From positions 231,343,782 through 231,407,781 of the forward strand of contig OX465600.1 in the NCBI GenBank assembly GCA_950022295.1: DNA of 64,000 nt, given 5' to 3'. A program made the translations under genes and the position numbers. The stretch's first letter is position 1; each line of letters begins with the position of its first letter. Below, one piece after another: positions 1 to 12,759 of the stretch. The notes beneath the pieces were generated by a model that saw nothing but the letters and a program-made list of their open reading frames with translations, did not search any database and was not told where the DNA came from. The stretch is from Bromus sterilis. Lineage: Eukaryota > Streptophyta > Magnoliopsida > Poales > Poaceae.

Positions 1-2388
1 GCTACCAACACTGGTTCGGGTGCGACTGCTACTGTTGCTTCGGATGCATCCGACACAACAGTGTTGGATCCAGATGCGTATTGCAGGACGATGTCAGTCC
101 CCGAGCTGACGACAGCAGCCCCTGGAACGCAGTCAACAACCCCGTGCATTGTTGTACCACCAGGTCGGAGTCACCGTAACATAGGATAGTAGGGGTAGTT
201 TTGCTTGGAGGTTGACAACACTTCACCGATATAGTAGACTGGCCTCTGGACCGACTGCACTTTGTCCTTCTCAGGACGCTCTACCTCCATCACAATACTG
301 ACCACGCGAGTGGTGGCTGCAATGTATAACATCATTGGCTCTTTCTCAGTAGGAGCAGCCAGTACTGGAGTTGTGGAAAGCATGCGCTTGAGTTCCTTGA
401 AAGCTTCATCCGCCTGCAGAGTCCACGTGAATTTATCTGTTTTCTTCATCAGCTGGTACAACGGGACCGCCTTCTCTCCCAGCCGACTAAGGAACCCGCT
501 GAGCAATGTCAGGCATCCGGTGAACTTTTGCACGTCCTTGAGGTTTCTTGGCTGGTTCATCCGCTCGATTGCAACTATCTTCTCTGGATTGCACTCGATC
601 CCTCTTTTAGAGACTAGGAATCCCAATAGCTTGTCGGCTGGAACACCAAAAACACACTTCTCCGGATTGACCTTGATATGATAGGTGCACAAATTTGCAA
701 ATGTTTCTCTTAGGTCTTCAAGCAATTTTTGCTGCTTGACCGACTTGACTACCAAATCGTCTACATATACATGTATGTTTCTGCCGAGTTGTGGGAGCAC
801 ACAACGCTGCATGGTGCATTGGTAAGTTGCGCCGCCATTTTTTAATCTAAAAGGCACGGTAATACAACAGTACACCCCGAAAGGGGTGATAAATGCAGTT
901 TTTATATGAACATCAACAGCAAGATTGATCTGGTCATAGCCGATAGTGGCATCCAGAAAATACACAACTCGCAGTCGGTCGTAGAGTCAATGACTTGGTC
1001 GATAAGGGGCAGAGCGAATGGATCCTTGGGGCATGCCTTTTCCAGGCAAGTGTAGTTGATACACATGCGCCAGGTCTTATTTTTCTTCAGCACGAGAACT
1101 GAGTTTTCTAACCAATCGGGGTAGAACATTTCCACAATGAAGCCGGCTGCGAGCAGCTTGGCCATATCTTCGCCGATTTCTCTTCTTTTGTCTTTGTAAA
1201 AATGTCGAAGTGATTGATTGACCGGCTTGGTGCCTGGCCGAATGTGGAGTCGGTGCTCGGCGAGTTTCCTCGGCACACCCGACATGTCCTGTAGAGAACA
1301 TGTGAAGATGTCTCGGTTCTCACGGAAGAACTCGACGAGCTCGCCTTCCTATTTTCTGCTGAGGCCGGCTCCGACTACCACGTACTTGGTGGGGTCGGAG
1401 GGGTCCAAAGCAATCTTCTTTCTCTCCTTGGCCGCTTGTAATTGGGTCTCATCATCCCTCTTGGACTTCCCAGTCGGTAGAGGTGTCTTAGTTTGAGCCT
1501 GAGCCATGGCCAACATTCTGTCGAGCTGACAACACTCCTTGGAGATAACTAGTGACTCTGCCAGCTTGGAGCCGGCTGCGGGGCACTCGATGGATTTCTT
1601 ATAGTGACCACAAACTGTGATGACGCCCTGCGGGCCTGGAGCTTCAACTTCATGTACGTGTGGTGGGGAACTGCCATGAATTTGGAAAATGCTGGTAATC
1701 CGAGCAGCAGGTGGCACGGGCTGGTCAGATCGGCCACCTGAAACCAGATGGGTTCTCGGCGGAAGTTCTCTGGTGGACCAAAGATCACATCCAGATGGAT
1801 GCAACCCAACAGAGTGCAGTAGAGGCCAATGATGATGTCATGAAATTGTCCAATTGGGATGAAGCTCGATCTCGCTGATGCCCAACTTAATCATGGTCTC
1901 GTGGTAGAGGATGTTGATGTTGCTGCCTCCATCAATGAGGGTCTGGGTGAAAAGGCATGAATATCTCGATGTTGCAACGATGACATCCACTGCCAGTCCA
2001 TAGCTTCCTGGATTCAGCATCAGGCCCGAATGATCCTCCCTTCCCCAAGTGATGAGGTTGTCCTACCAGTGCATGTACTGGGGGACGGGTGTCATGGTCG
2101 CATTGACTTCTTGGGCGCATGCTCGCCGACTTCCCTTGTTAGTTGACTCGTTGGTAAAGATCATGTAGGCTGCGTCTTGGCGCAGGTACTGGTTGCCAGC
2201 CGGAGGTAGAGGTGGGCCTTGAGGTGGTGGTGGAGGTGGAAGAGCTCCTCCTTGATGATGGTTCTTGGTCTAATTGCAGTCATGAGTGTTATGTGTAGCC
2301 GACTTTCCTATTCCACCGTGCATCTTGCATGGTGCATCTATCATGTCCTCAAAGGTATATGATGAGGATCGGCCTCAGCAAATCCCAT
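1..2388 (-). pseudogene. Ty3/gypsy (Tat-type) gag-pol remnant
   Basis: Minus-strand remains of a retrotransposon polyprotein. In coding order: a gag tail with a C-x2-H ... H-x4-C pattern and a proline run (about 2350-2200), a protease with the motif DGGSNINILY (about 1950-1900), a protease-RT linker (1809-1349), the RT N-terminal half with VLVLKKNKTWRMCINYT (1285-902), then RT with YVDD and the RT-linked RNase H (965-171). A second RNase H-like motif, YGDSDLVVQQ, lies at about 190-160 in another frame. DGGS protease and a second RNase H are typical of the Tat lineage. The genes are disrupted: RT is split by a frameshift near 965-900, stops separate gag from protease, and RNase H sequence between PYYPMLR and YGDSDL appears deleted. 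Integrase would lie left of the window. No primer-binding site separates gag from the LTR-like DNA on the right, so the 5' end is deleted or rearranged. The type is fairly sure; no family name is assigned. Confidence 0.85.
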
Positions 2389-2617
2389 GGTAAGGTACCC
2401 TAGGTTTAGATCGTAGAGAGAGGTGCAGGTTGGCGATGCTCGTCAGCTAACAAGAGATAGGGATTTACCCAGGTTCAGGGCCCTTGATCGGTAAAATCCC
2501 TACTTCTTACTCGGTTGTATTATGATGGAGGAAATTACAGTGGAGGTCAAGGCGAGATTGCTCGAGACCAGGGTTTTGCTATGAGATTAGATGTCCTAGA
2601 CGTCACCTCTCCTAGCC

Positions 2618-2625
2618 TTTATATA
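2618..2625 (-). promoter_or_regulatory. Putative TATA box of the split LTR
   Basis: On the minus strand this reads TATATAAA followed by GG. It lies about 230 bp from the leftmost (3') edge of the LTR, a plausible U3/R position. No transcription start can be shown from sequence alone. Confidence 0.45.
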
Positions 2626-3075
2626 TGAGGCTGGGTCGCAAGGAGTCCATCTAGGTTACAGAGCCAGTTGCCTAATCTAGCTTTAGTCTTGGATGCGAAG
2701 TCTTGGTTTGCATAATGCCCTGGACTCTTATGTTGGTGCAGCCTCCGGTGCTTCCAGTGGGCCAGTCTTCGGCCAGTCGAGGCTTCTAGCTGGCCTTCTG
2801 TCTTGACACGCACAAGGTACCCTCATCTGTTGGAGTCATGGGGACACCCCCTCGTCAGTAGCCCCCGAGTGCCTAGGGGACTCTAAGAGTCACACAGGGA
2901 CTCAAACATGTAATCAGTCGAACCGGTGCGTGTCGCTTTGTTGCGAGTCATCTCTTGGTGTTTGTGAGAGATAGCTTTCCGAGGGATAATAAGCTGAAAA
3001 GGGCCAAGGCACTCGACTGGTCGAGCCTCGGTGAATTGTGCTAGAGGAAAATAACACAGGAGCCCAATCAAGATC

Positions 3076-3080
3076 GCGTC
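3076..3080. repeat. Target-site duplication of element C (left)
   Basis: GCGTC immediately left of the element C LTR. The same five bases occur at 17634-17638 immediately right of the other LTR. Confidence 0.85.
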
Positions 3081-4726
3081 CGATGTCTTCTCACCCCTTG
3101 TTGGTTACCCCAAATGGAAGGTTGAGATGCAGCGTAGCGGAAAATTTCCCTTGGCAAAGATACCAAGGTTTGAGTCGACCAGTTGGACTCCAAGTTCTTC
3201 AAGTAGGTTGTAAGGAAACAATGGCGTCGTCTACAACCGAGGTTGCTTACTTGACCTGGACCTACACACAACAAAAAATAACTTTGTTCCCAACGAGTTC
3301 AGAGAGGTTGTTAATCTCTCCCGCCTTGTCGTTTACAAAGGATCAAATGCACAGTGGAAATAATAGTGGTGATTGCAGCGAAAAGGAAATAAAAGCAGTA
3401 AAGAGTTGAGGTGTAAACAATGGTGAAAATATGGATCGGGTCCCATAATGTTCCCTAACGATGTCTCTCTCCCAAAAGACGATAAAATAGCTAAGCTAGA
3501 TGAACAAATTACAGCTGGGCAATTGACAGAATTACAAACGCACCGCAATGCTAATTATGTTGCAAAGAAATTTAGAGGCTCAAAAGTATGGGAAATACGC
3601 CAAGACAAGTAGACAAAATTCCAACTACATATACTCAATAATCATCCACCATGAGATATCTATCCAAGAACATCCCGTTGGTATTAAGTTGTGAGCCCCA
3701 CCCAAAGTGTAAACCCAAAGCAACAAACAACTGCATTAAAAAAAATTGTGTAAGCTAAACAATCATTGCAACCGCGGTTACAAGCAGCGTTGTTTTCTCC
3801 CTGGTGGCAACAACAGATACCCTAGTATCATGTATCTGACACTCAAGCTAGACATCAGGGGGCATGAACCCACAATCAAGCATAAATGCTCCCTCTTGGA
3901 GTTACTATCTACTACTTGGCCAAAGCAATAAAAAGCAACGAAGAACATGCAAGAATACTCAATGACAAAATATAAAAGGAGAACCAAATATATGACTCAA
4001 CACAATCTCAACATAATCCCATAATCCATCGGATCCCAACAAACTCATCATAGCAACAACAGGAAAATTACATAGATGCCGTAATCATGTAGGGCAGCTC
4101 ACAAGGGCTAAGAATTTAAGTACAAGATTGGAGAGAATACATCACATAGCAACTGGCCATGGACCCATGGTCCAAGGGGTACTATTCACGGCACATCCGG
4201 GAAGCGCTCATGGTTGTGGAGAAGCTCCCGGAGGTCAATCCGCCCTCCAACAGGGTGCCGGGAAGAGGTCTTCTGGTGCTCCCGATCTTGGAAGCGAGGC
4301 GGCGGTGGAACAGAGGTGAATATCGTGATGCGGGGTTCCTCTCAGGTGTTTTTAGGTCGAGGGGTAAATATAGGCCAAAGGGGGCACCAGGGGGTGGATC
4401 CTCCCCCCAGGCGCCTTGGTGGCGGGGCCAGGAGGGGGGTCGCGACAGGTGGCCGCCTAGGTGGGCTATGGCTGCCCTCTGGAACTTCGAAGCTTCTGTC
4501 GCGCTAATTTTTTATATTTTTTGTTGGAATTTTTGGAGCTCTGTAAATATGGGTAAAAACCTGCAATTGACAAACATCAGCAGATGAAACTGGCACTGGG
4601 TGCACTGAGTTAGTAGGTTAGTCCAAATATGTGTAAAAAGGTATGAAAGTGTAGCAAAACACATAGCAATGTCACCTAAAATAGCATGGAACACGCATAA
4701 ATTATAGATACGTTTGGGATGTATCA
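3081..4726 (-). repeat. 3' LTR of element C
   Basis: 1646 bp, similar throughout to 15980-17633. Read on the minus strand it starts TGATACATCCCAAACG. The terminal dinucleotide at 3081 is CG where TG is expected, a single change that removes the canonical end. A TAAATATA stretch (minus-strand TATA-like) occurs near 4365. Confidence 0.88.
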
Positions 4727-5640
4727 ACATCCCCAAGCTTAATTCCTGCTCGTCCTCGAGTAGGTAAATGATAACGTAAATAGTTTCTGTGGTGGCATGC
4801 TAACACACATGTAAGAACTTCAAAGTAAAGCAAGTAAGATATGCAATTCAATTCAATACAATAATAAGCAAGAGTCTATATCTAGTATTGAAACTAGCAA
4901 AGTAAGAACATAAAGGTGCAAGAGCTCTCGCTGTCCGTGATTCGAATGTCTCCATATGGTGTTTGCATGCATGAAGTGGGAGATGGGTTTAGAGCATAAA
5001 AATACTATATAGTTTAATTGAGAACTCAATCTACTAAAAATTCACACTTGGTCTCCTTCGGAATCTTATTTTGACTCTTCCCCAGACCACTAGTCAAGCA
5101 CAAGTCAAGCTGATCCTCTCCCTTTCGACTTTGAGCACTCATGCAATGGATAAGCGCAATCAAGATATGTTGGCACTTAGGCTGGCAAAGAGAAAAAATG
5201 ATGGGTAAGGAAGACAAAAAGGTGTGAAAGGCTCTCATCAATGAGGACAATCATAGGTGAGAGAAAGCCAAATGATATATATGATGTGAGTAGGGATTGC
5301 CATGCAACGGATGCACATATGAGCTAAGGTAAGCTCTCCAATGGAACTAGTGGGGGTGCATCCAACTTGCTTGCTCATGAGGACCTAGAGCTCTTTTGAG
5401 GAGGCTCATCCTTGAAACATGCAAGCCAAGTTCTATAGTATAAGGATCCCCACATAGTTATGCATGAATGATATGAATATCTCTATGGATTACAAATATG
5501 ACAATGGAGTACGATGTGGATCTTTCAAAACAAATAGTAGTGTTGCCCCTTCACTATTTTTATATTATTTTTTTCATTCTCTTTTTCTATTTATTTTTTT
5601 ATTTTTATGGCCTCATTGGCTCTTTATATTTATCTCTCAT

Positions 5641-5711
5641 TTGTCCTCTTTGGGATCTTTTAATTTGTCCTCTTTGGGATCTTTTATTTTTTCCTCTTTG
5701 GGATCTTTTCC
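5641..5711. repeat. Tandem repeat of TCCTCTTTGGGATCTTTT, three units
   Basis: Three consecutive units of about 22-24 bp in a T-rich tract. Corresponding arrays in the related elements have two units (10895-10942 in A, 28971-29021 in B), so copy number varies within the family. Confidence 0.8.
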
Positions 5712-6942
5712 TCACTTAAGGGAAACACTCTATATTTTACAAGAATATAAAGAAGATATTCACACTTTACAAGAAGTACTCAACATAAAGAAAACTAGAA
5801 AATGTCATGATGTATGCAAATGTATGCATCTGCCAGTGTATCAGGATATGCAATGATACTAGCGCGTCATGTAGCAATCATAAGAGCAAAGCCCAACTAG
5901 CATGCGGCTCCTCGATGAAGCAAAAACATGTATAACATGAAGATCAAGTCATGAGATTATGGATGTTGCATGGCAATGTATCTCGAAAGGCTATGGAAAT
6001 GCCTTGATAGGTAGGTATGGTGGCTGTTTTGAGGAAGATATAAGGAAGTTTATGATGACAGAGCATATCATGCCAAGGGGTTGGATGCACCGACGAAGTT
6101 TGCACCAACTCTCAAGATGAGAAAGGGCAATGCACAGTACCGAAGAGACTAGGAAAATATGGAAGGTGGAAGTACAAACAATCGAATACTCGCATTAGTC
6201 CGAAGAACTCATGAACTTATTATCGGTAAATCTCTATGTAATCAGGAGGTTCACAAAGAGACAAGTACCCCGAGGAGGAGTGTATGGGGTTTTTGTTATC
6301 CTTGCGCATCCTTGACCCATGGTACGTGAGGGTACTCTATATATTCCAACCCCTCTAGAGGTTAGAGATCCATCTAGTAGATGGAGTTATCAACTAATTT
6401 TTTGTAGTTTTCGGAAATAACACAGCTTGCCCAAAATATGACACCTATCACTAATAGGCTCAAGCTCTTGGCACAAAAAGTCCAAACATTACTCAAATCA
6501 ATACCTCAAAACTATTGCAAGTTACTACTACAATTAAAATAGCAACCTCAATTACATACTCATGCAAGACACACAACTCAGTGCAACAAGCCAATTCTCT
6601 AAACAAGATAAGCATGATAACTCAAGAGAGTTCCAAAAGCAACCTAAATAAAAGCTCTTAAAAAGATAAGCATGAAAACTAAGAGCTAAGCATGACAGCA
6701 GCTATGAAAAGATAAAGAACACACATAAAGAATAAGCATTCAAACATATGTTGTGTTCTAGGGTGGAGTGGAGCATGTTTCTCTCCCAAACAATGAAGGC
6801 TAGGGTCCAACTTGTTATGAATAGAAAGCAAAAAAACAAACTAAAAAGTAAAGAGCGAGAAGCTCCCAGCATAGCACATAAAACATGAAGTAATAAAAAT
6901 ATAGCCTGGAGAAGGACGAAATGATGATTGTTGATGGAGAAG

Positions 6943-7022
6943 GGGATGCACGGGGGCATCCCCAAGCTTAGACGCTTGAGTCTCCTTGGATATTTCTTGG
7001 GGTGCATGGGGGCATCCCCAAG
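6943..7022. repeat. Paired G/C-rich hairpins resembling the polypurine tract
   Basis: Two neighbouring copies of GGGGCATCCCCAAG (about 6954-6968 and 7009-7022). The first is preceded by GGGGATGCACG, giving an inverted repeat GGGATGC...GCATCCC. On the minus strand they read CTTGGGGATGCC, almost the sequence next to the 3' LTR. Element B carries the same pair at about 30249-30327. Confidence 0.65.
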
Positions 7023-7654
7023 ATTGAGTGCTTGACACTCCCAGATCTTCTTTCATCATCTTCCATCGCATACTTGAAAATTCCCTTCATACGAAACTCA
7101 TCATAAGCTGATTAGAGTGGTTAGTACCCATAATAAAATAATTTTTCTCCACTGGAAATAAAGATTTTCATGAAGAGATACTGTTTCTCATGATTTCCAA
7201 AAAATTTTTGCAAACAAAAAACAAGCTTAAGATTTGCAAAACGGTGAAAACGCAAAATGTGGAAGAATCTGTGAAAAACAGACCAGCAGGTAGTAAATAA
7301 AAAAATTGGGGTACTTCTACAACTTAAATAAAAAAACTCAGAACATATGCGAGAAATCTAATTTAATAGAGAATATTGTCAAAAAAGTCAGATAAAAAAT
7401 ATGACCTCGTGATTTATCGTGAATTTTTCCGTCAACCAGACAAAATCTATTTCTGGACAATATGTCACAACTTTTGAACTTTCTTGCAATCCGAGGCTAA
7501 AACTTGGCACAAAACTTCAAAATAAAGATACAATGATGTTGCTACAGTAGTAACAAGCATCAAAACCACTAAAACTGAAACTATAAACATTTTGGGTTGC
7601 CTCCCAATAAGCGCTTTCTATTAAGCCTTTTAGCTAGGCATGATGCAAAAAAGA

Positions 7655-8337
7655 TCAAGTTTTATCAACTCCAAAAGAATAACTTGCCCGTGTAACAGAC
7701 TCATTAGTTAACTTAATCTTCTTTCGAAGGAAGTGTTCCATTCCATTTTTGAGGGAGAATTGGAATCTAATGGTCCCTTCTTTCATGTCAATGATAGCAC
7801 CAACGGTGCGGAGAAAAGGACGTCCCAAAATAATTGGACATGAAGGATCAAACTCAATGTCCATGACAAGAAAATCAACGGGAACATAATTATCATTGAC
7901 AACAATAAGAACATCATCAATCCTTCCTAAAGATTTCTTTATGGAAGAATCAACAAGACGAACACCAAAAGAACATGAATCAAAAGGTTTCAAATCAAGC
8001 ATATCATACATTCTTTTGGGAATAACGGAAGCACTAGCTCCAACATCACATAAAGCAAAGAAAGATAAATTATTCAATTTAATTTTGACCATAGGATCCC
8101 AACCATCCTTTAGCTTTCTAGGAATAGAATTATCTAACTTGAGCTTCTCCTCCCTTTCTTTGATCAGCGCATTGGTAATATGCTCGGTGAAGGCATTGTT
8201 AAGTGTGCTAGTGTGGGGGTATTTAGCCATTGTTTGCAAAAAAGTGATAACTTCAGAAAGACTACAATTATCAAAATCAAGATCAGCACCATTAATTAAA
8301 GTGGTGATGATGTCATCTAAGCTCATTATTTTGGTAG
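7655..8337 (-). pseudogene. Element C gag-protease gene, 3' part (aspartic protease)
   Basis: Minus-strand frame of 223 codons, the C-terminal part of the gag-protease gene of element C. The retropepsin active site reads ALCDVGASASVIPKRMYD, so the catalytic aspartate is followed by V-G-A, as in Athila-type proteases that use D-x-G-A. The second conserved block, CPIILGRPFLRTVGAIID, is also present. The frame ends naturally in GVDKT followed by a stop, with no RT downstream. The 5' part continues at 14432 beyond element A. If A and one GGTAG copy are ignored, the reading frame crosses the junction without a shift (…NLETT then KIMSLDD…). This half is open, but upstream lesions make the gene a pseudogene. 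Confidence 0.85.
8333..8337. repeat. Target-site duplication of element A (left)
   Basis: GGTAG, repeated at 14427-14431 on the far side of element A. Confidence 0.88.
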
Positions 8338-9997
8338 TGATACGGTGAGGATAGTTATCACTCCTCGTTGGTTACCCCAAGTGGAAGGTGAGATGTAGCG
8401 TAGCAAAAAATTTCCCCTAAGTAGAGGATAAGGTTTGTCTCCCGTAGGACTCGCAGAAATACAAGAAGGTGGTAATGTGAACAATGGCGCCGTTCAAAAC
8501 CGAGGTTGCTAACTTCACCTAGACCTGCACACAGATACAAATAACTTTGCTCCCAACGAGTACAGAGGAGTTGTCAATTCCTCCGGCCTTGCTGTTTACA
8601 AAGGATCAACGAAGAGATAATGATAGTGGCAACTGAAAGTAAGACTGAAAGTAAATTGAGGGTGTAAACAATGATATGAAGATGGACCGGGGTCCCGTGA
8701 TTTTCACTAGTGATGTCTCTCTCCCAAAAGACGATAAAAGTGCTAGCGAGGTAAACAAATCACAATTGGGCAATTGACAAGATTATGAAGGCACCGCAAT
8801 GCTAACTATGCTGCAAAGAAAGGAAGGGCTCAAAAGCAATGGGCAGTACGCCAAGGTAAGTAGACCGAAATCCATCAGCATCTACTACGAATCATCCACC
8901 TTGAGATATCTATCCAGAACATCTCGCTGGTATTAAGTTGCGAATCTCACCCAAAGTGTAAATCCAAAGCAACACACAACTTATTAAAAGAACTTTGCGT
9001 AAAGTAAACAATCCTAGCATCCGCGGATACAAGAACCGATGTTTTATCCCTGGTGGCAACAACACATCCCCTAGTCTCATGTTTTTGTCACTCAAGCTAG
9101 ACATCAAGGGGCTGAACCCACAATCAAGCATAACGCTCCCTCTTGCAGTTGCAACAAAATACTTGGCCAAAGTAAAATACGGCAACGGAGAACATGCAAG
9201 AATTTACTCAAGAACAAAATATAAAAGAGAAGAACCAAATATATTACTCATCACAATCTGAACATAGCCTCATAATCCATCAGATCCCAACAAACTCAGC
9301 ATAGCAACGGCAGAAAATTACAAAGGTGCCTCGATCATGTGAGGCAGCTCACGAGGTATCGAAAGTGAAGGCACAAAGAGGGGAGAAGAACATCACATAG
9401 CTACTGGTCACGGACCCATGGTCCAAGGGGAACTACTCACGGTACATACGGGAGGTGTCTATGGCTATGGATAGTCTCCCGGAGGGGGTAGTTTCTCCCG
9501 GCAGGGTGCCAGAGCAGCTTCTCCACGCAGCCCCGATCTTGGAACGGCGGCGGCGGCGGTACAGAGACGAGATCGCGGAAAAGAGATCGATATTAGGGGT
9601 TTCCACCCCGAGGGCTAAATATAGGCGGGGGGGGGGGGGGTGTCGAGGGGACCCACCAGGCAGCCAGGAGGCCTCCTGGGGCGGCCTAGGGTTGGTACGC
9701 GCCAGGGACCCTCCTGGTGTCCTGGTGGTGGCCCCCCTCCGCTGCCTTGGTTATTCCGGAAGCTTCCGGGTTGCTGATTTTTATCTGATTTTTCTGGATT
9801 TTTTGGAGCACTTTTAATGGCCGGAAAACCTGAAATACAAAAACAGAAGAAAACAACAATTGGCAGCTGGGTGCACTGGGTTAAAAGATTAGTCCAAATA
9901 TGCTCGAAAGTGTATGAAAGTTCAAGCAAAACATGGAAAAGTCACACAAAACATGCATGGAGCAAGCAGAAATTATAGATACGTTTGGGACGTATCA
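8338..9997 (-). repeat. 3' LTR of element A
   Basis: 1660 bp, TG...CA ends, matching 12770-14426. Contains a minus-strand TATA-like TATATTTA (plus strand TAAATATA, 9616-9623) and a 13-base G run just after it. Confidence 0.9.
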
Positions 9998-11783
9998 ACA
10001 TCCCCAAGCTTAATTCCTGCTCGTCCTCGAGTAGGTAAATGATAACAAGCATAATTTCTGTGGTGACATGCCACACAACCATACAAGGACTTTTAAGTAA
10101 AGCAATCAAAGCATGCAATTGAATTCAAGTCTTAACAAGCAAGAGTCTATATTAGCATTGACACAAGCAACAAAAGAACAAAAGGTGCAAGAGCTCTCGC
10201 TGTCCGTGACTCGAATGTCTCCTGATGGTGTTTGCGTGCAAGCATGGGACTGGGAAAAAAGAGAGAAAAAGGTTGTTGAGAACAACTATCTACTAAAGTT
10301 TCACACTTGGTCTCCTTCGGATTCTTATCTTGACTCGTCCCCAGACCACTAGCGAGGTACAAGTCAAACTGATCCACTACCTTTCGATATTTTGAGCACT
10401 CATGCAATGGATGAGCGTGAGTAAGAAAGTTGACACCGAAAAGGAGAAACAGAAAGAAGGTGGAGGAGGAAGACAAAAAAGGTGTGAAAGGCTCACATCA
10501 ATGAGGACAATCATAGGCGAGAGAAGGCCATATGATAGATATGATGTGAGGAGTAGGTATTGTCATGCAACGGATGCACATGTGAGCTAAAAGCTCTCCA
10601 AGGGAACTAGAGGGGGTGCATCTAACTTGGTTGCTCAAGAAGACCTAGAGCTCGTTTGAGGAGGCTCATCATTGGAATATACAAGCCAAGTTCTATAGTG
10701 TGAAGGTCCCCACATAGCTATATGCATGAATGGTGATCTCTATGGAGTACAAGGGGTAGAGGATGAAGTACTAGTGTGGATCTCTCAAAAGGAATAGTAG
10801 TGTGCCCCCTTCTCTCTTTTTATTTTTATTTTTCTTTTTTTCTATTTTTTGTATTTTTTTGGTGGCCTCAATGACTCTTTCTATTTAACTCTCATTTGTC
10901 CTCTTTGGGATCATTTGATTTTGTCCTCTTTAGGATCTTTTCCTCACTTTAGGGGCAACACTCTATATTTTACAAGAATATAGGATATCTTTCACACTTT
11001 ACAAAGGTACTCACATAAAGAAGATATAACTATCATGATGCAAAGGTATGACATGAGGATCAAGTCATGAAAAGATGGATGTTGCATGGCAATGTATCTC
11101 GGAAAGGCTATGGAAATGCCTTGTAGGTAGGTATGGTGGCTGTTTTGAGGAAAAATATAAGGAGGCTTATGATGACAGAGCGTATCATGCCAAGGGATTA
11201 GATGTATCGGCGAAGTATTCACCAACTCTCAAGGTGTGAAAGGGCAATGCACGGTACCGAAGAGGCTAGAAAAAGTATAGGTGGGTGGAAGTGTCAACTT
11301 TCGAATACTCACATTAGTCCGAAGAACTCATGCACTTATTATAGGTTTGCAAAAGTAAAGAGAGACAAAAAGTGGCAGAATCTGTGAAAAACAGAACAAC
11401 AGATAGAAACGAATTTTTAGGGGTACTTCTGCAACTCAAATCAAAAAAGTCAGAACATACCGAAAGTTTCGTAATTGTATAGAGCACGCTGTGTAAAAAT
11501 TTAAGCTCAAAAAGATGAACTGGGATTTTTCCATGATTTTTCTAGTCACGAGGACAGAATCTGTTTTCTGGACAGCATGTCACAACTTTCACTTCCCTTG
11601 TCGTATGAGGCTATAAAAGGCACAAAGCTTGAAAAGTAAAGATACAATGATGTTCCTACATTAGTAACAATCATCAAGACCACTAAGAACAGAAGAAAAG
11701 CAAAAAGAAAAACTTAAATTCGTTGCGGGCTGCCTCCCGAAAGCGCTTCTTTAAAGCCATTAGCTAGGCTTAATGCAAATAGA
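9998..11783 (-). other. Non-coding internal region of element A
   Basis: Starts with the polypurine tract (minus strand AAGCTTGGGGATG) next to the 3' LTR. AT-rich, no recognisable coding sequence. It aligns by eye with 28074-29525 and about 30510-30975 of element B; the B segment between these is missing here. Confidence 0.7.
10895..10942. repeat. Two-unit TCCTCTTTGGGATC tandem repeat in element A
   Basis: Counterpart of the three-unit array in C. The second unit has TTTAGGATC instead of TTTGGGATC. Confidence 0.7.
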
Positions 11784-12600
11784 TCAAGTTGTATCCATTG
11801 AACCATCATCACGATCGTAAAAAAGATCTTCAGTTGTACAACTAGTCTTAATAGGTTTTTCAAATAAAGGACGAATGAAAATGCTTCTTGGAATAAAACC
11901 AAAAGGAGGGAAATCAATTGGAGTTTAATTAAAGTTAAAGATAGGTGTCTCCTCCAAAGTTTTCACCGTTTCAACTCTCTTGGCAATGGGTGTATTTGCT
12001 TTAGCTCGAGGAACCTTGGGGACGTAAACGAACTTAGGTTCCTTCTTTGCCGGAGTTTCATCCTTTTTGGTTTTGATTGAGGAAAAGGTAGTTCCTAGAG
12101 TTTCAATAACTTCCTCAATGTTTTCTATCCTAGAAGACTTCTCGTCAAGGGATTTAATAGTCTCCAAAGTTTTGATAATTTTCTGCATGGAGTTATCTAG
12201 CCTATTCAAATTCCATTGAATCTTACGATCCAACTCATTCACCCTATCGATACTTGGCATCTCTAGCTCTATTTTTTCAAGTTTTCTCATAATTTGAGCT
12301 AAAGTAATGTCCTCCTTAATACTAACAACTAGGAGACTTCCAACAAGATTTTCAATAACGTTACGGGCTTCCCAAACTGGGGCCTCTATGAAGTTCCCAT
12401 TGATAGCAGTGTCTAAAAGAAACCTATTACAAGAAGTGATCCCAACATAAAAAAATTCTAAGCAAGATAGTAGTGGATTGCTTCTTGGTGGCTCTTTTTT
12501 GAGAATCATTAATTCTATACCAAGCATCTTTCAAACTTTCACCACCTCTTTGAGTAAAGATAACTACTTCTGCCTCACCAAAGGCAAAAGGACCAGCCAT
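11784..12600 (-). pseudogene. Short gag of element A, frameshifted
   Basis: Minus-strand gag-like gene starting MAGPFAFGEAEVV at 12600. It should encode about 271 residues ending DGSMDTT at 11784. The N-terminal block TQRGGESLKDAWYRIND is the conserved Athila gag start. The middle is charged and probably helical. There is no zinc knuckle and no protease. Two lesions are visible: one extra A in the run near 12450 (seven A against the GAAA context in B), which shifts the frame, and a stop at 11925-11927 where B encodes glutamate. The second half is otherwise open as a 200-codon frame. Gag normally forms the virus-like particle that packages RNA; this one is broken and unusually short. Confidence 0.8.
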
Positions 12601-12742
12601 AGTGGTAACTATTGACAAGGTAACATGTATTTTTGGTATTTTTGATAAGGGACACAAAAGTAAAAACTGAAAGGTAAACTAACAAGACTAAAAAGCAAGG
12701 ATAAAAGATAGTGTGCAACTCCCCTATCTTGTAGACTGGAGT

Positions 12743-12759
12743 CCCCGGCAACGGCGCCA
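12743..12759 (-). promoter_or_regulatory. Primer-binding site of element A (tRNA-Asp type)
   Basis: Minus strand TGGCGCCGTTGCCGGGG, complementary to the 3' end of plant tRNA-Asp including CCA, and lying just inside the 5' LTR. This primer is characteristic of Athila elements. Confidence 0.88.

Larger units (their letters stand above)
2389..3080 (-). mobile_element. LTR fragment, left part (split by element C)
   Basis: Non-coding LTR-like DNA beginning TGGTAAGG and carrying a minus-strand TATA box. It breaks off at GCGTC (3076-3080) where element C starts, and resumes at 17639 after the second GCGTC. It may be the 5' LTR of the Tat-type element on its left, since the orientation agrees, but no primer-binding site sits at the junction. 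A separate solo LTR is the alternative. Confidence 0.55.
4727..7654 (-). other. Non-coding internal region of element C (pol absent)
   Basis: Begins with the polypurine tract next to the 3' LTR (minus-strand AAGCTTGGGGATG at about 4727-4740). It is then AT-rich with no reverse transcriptase, RNase H or integrase motif on either strand. It contains the TCCTCTTTGGGATC tandem array and two hairpins that resemble the polypurine tract. Homologous DNA occupies the same position in elements A and B, so this is an inherited family feature and not a private deletion of C. Confidence 0.7.

Noticed and set aside
5464..5856. 130-codon frame rich in F, L and S
   Set aside because: It is a T-rich low-complexity tract plus a minisatellite within the non-coding region of element C; not a membrane protein gene.
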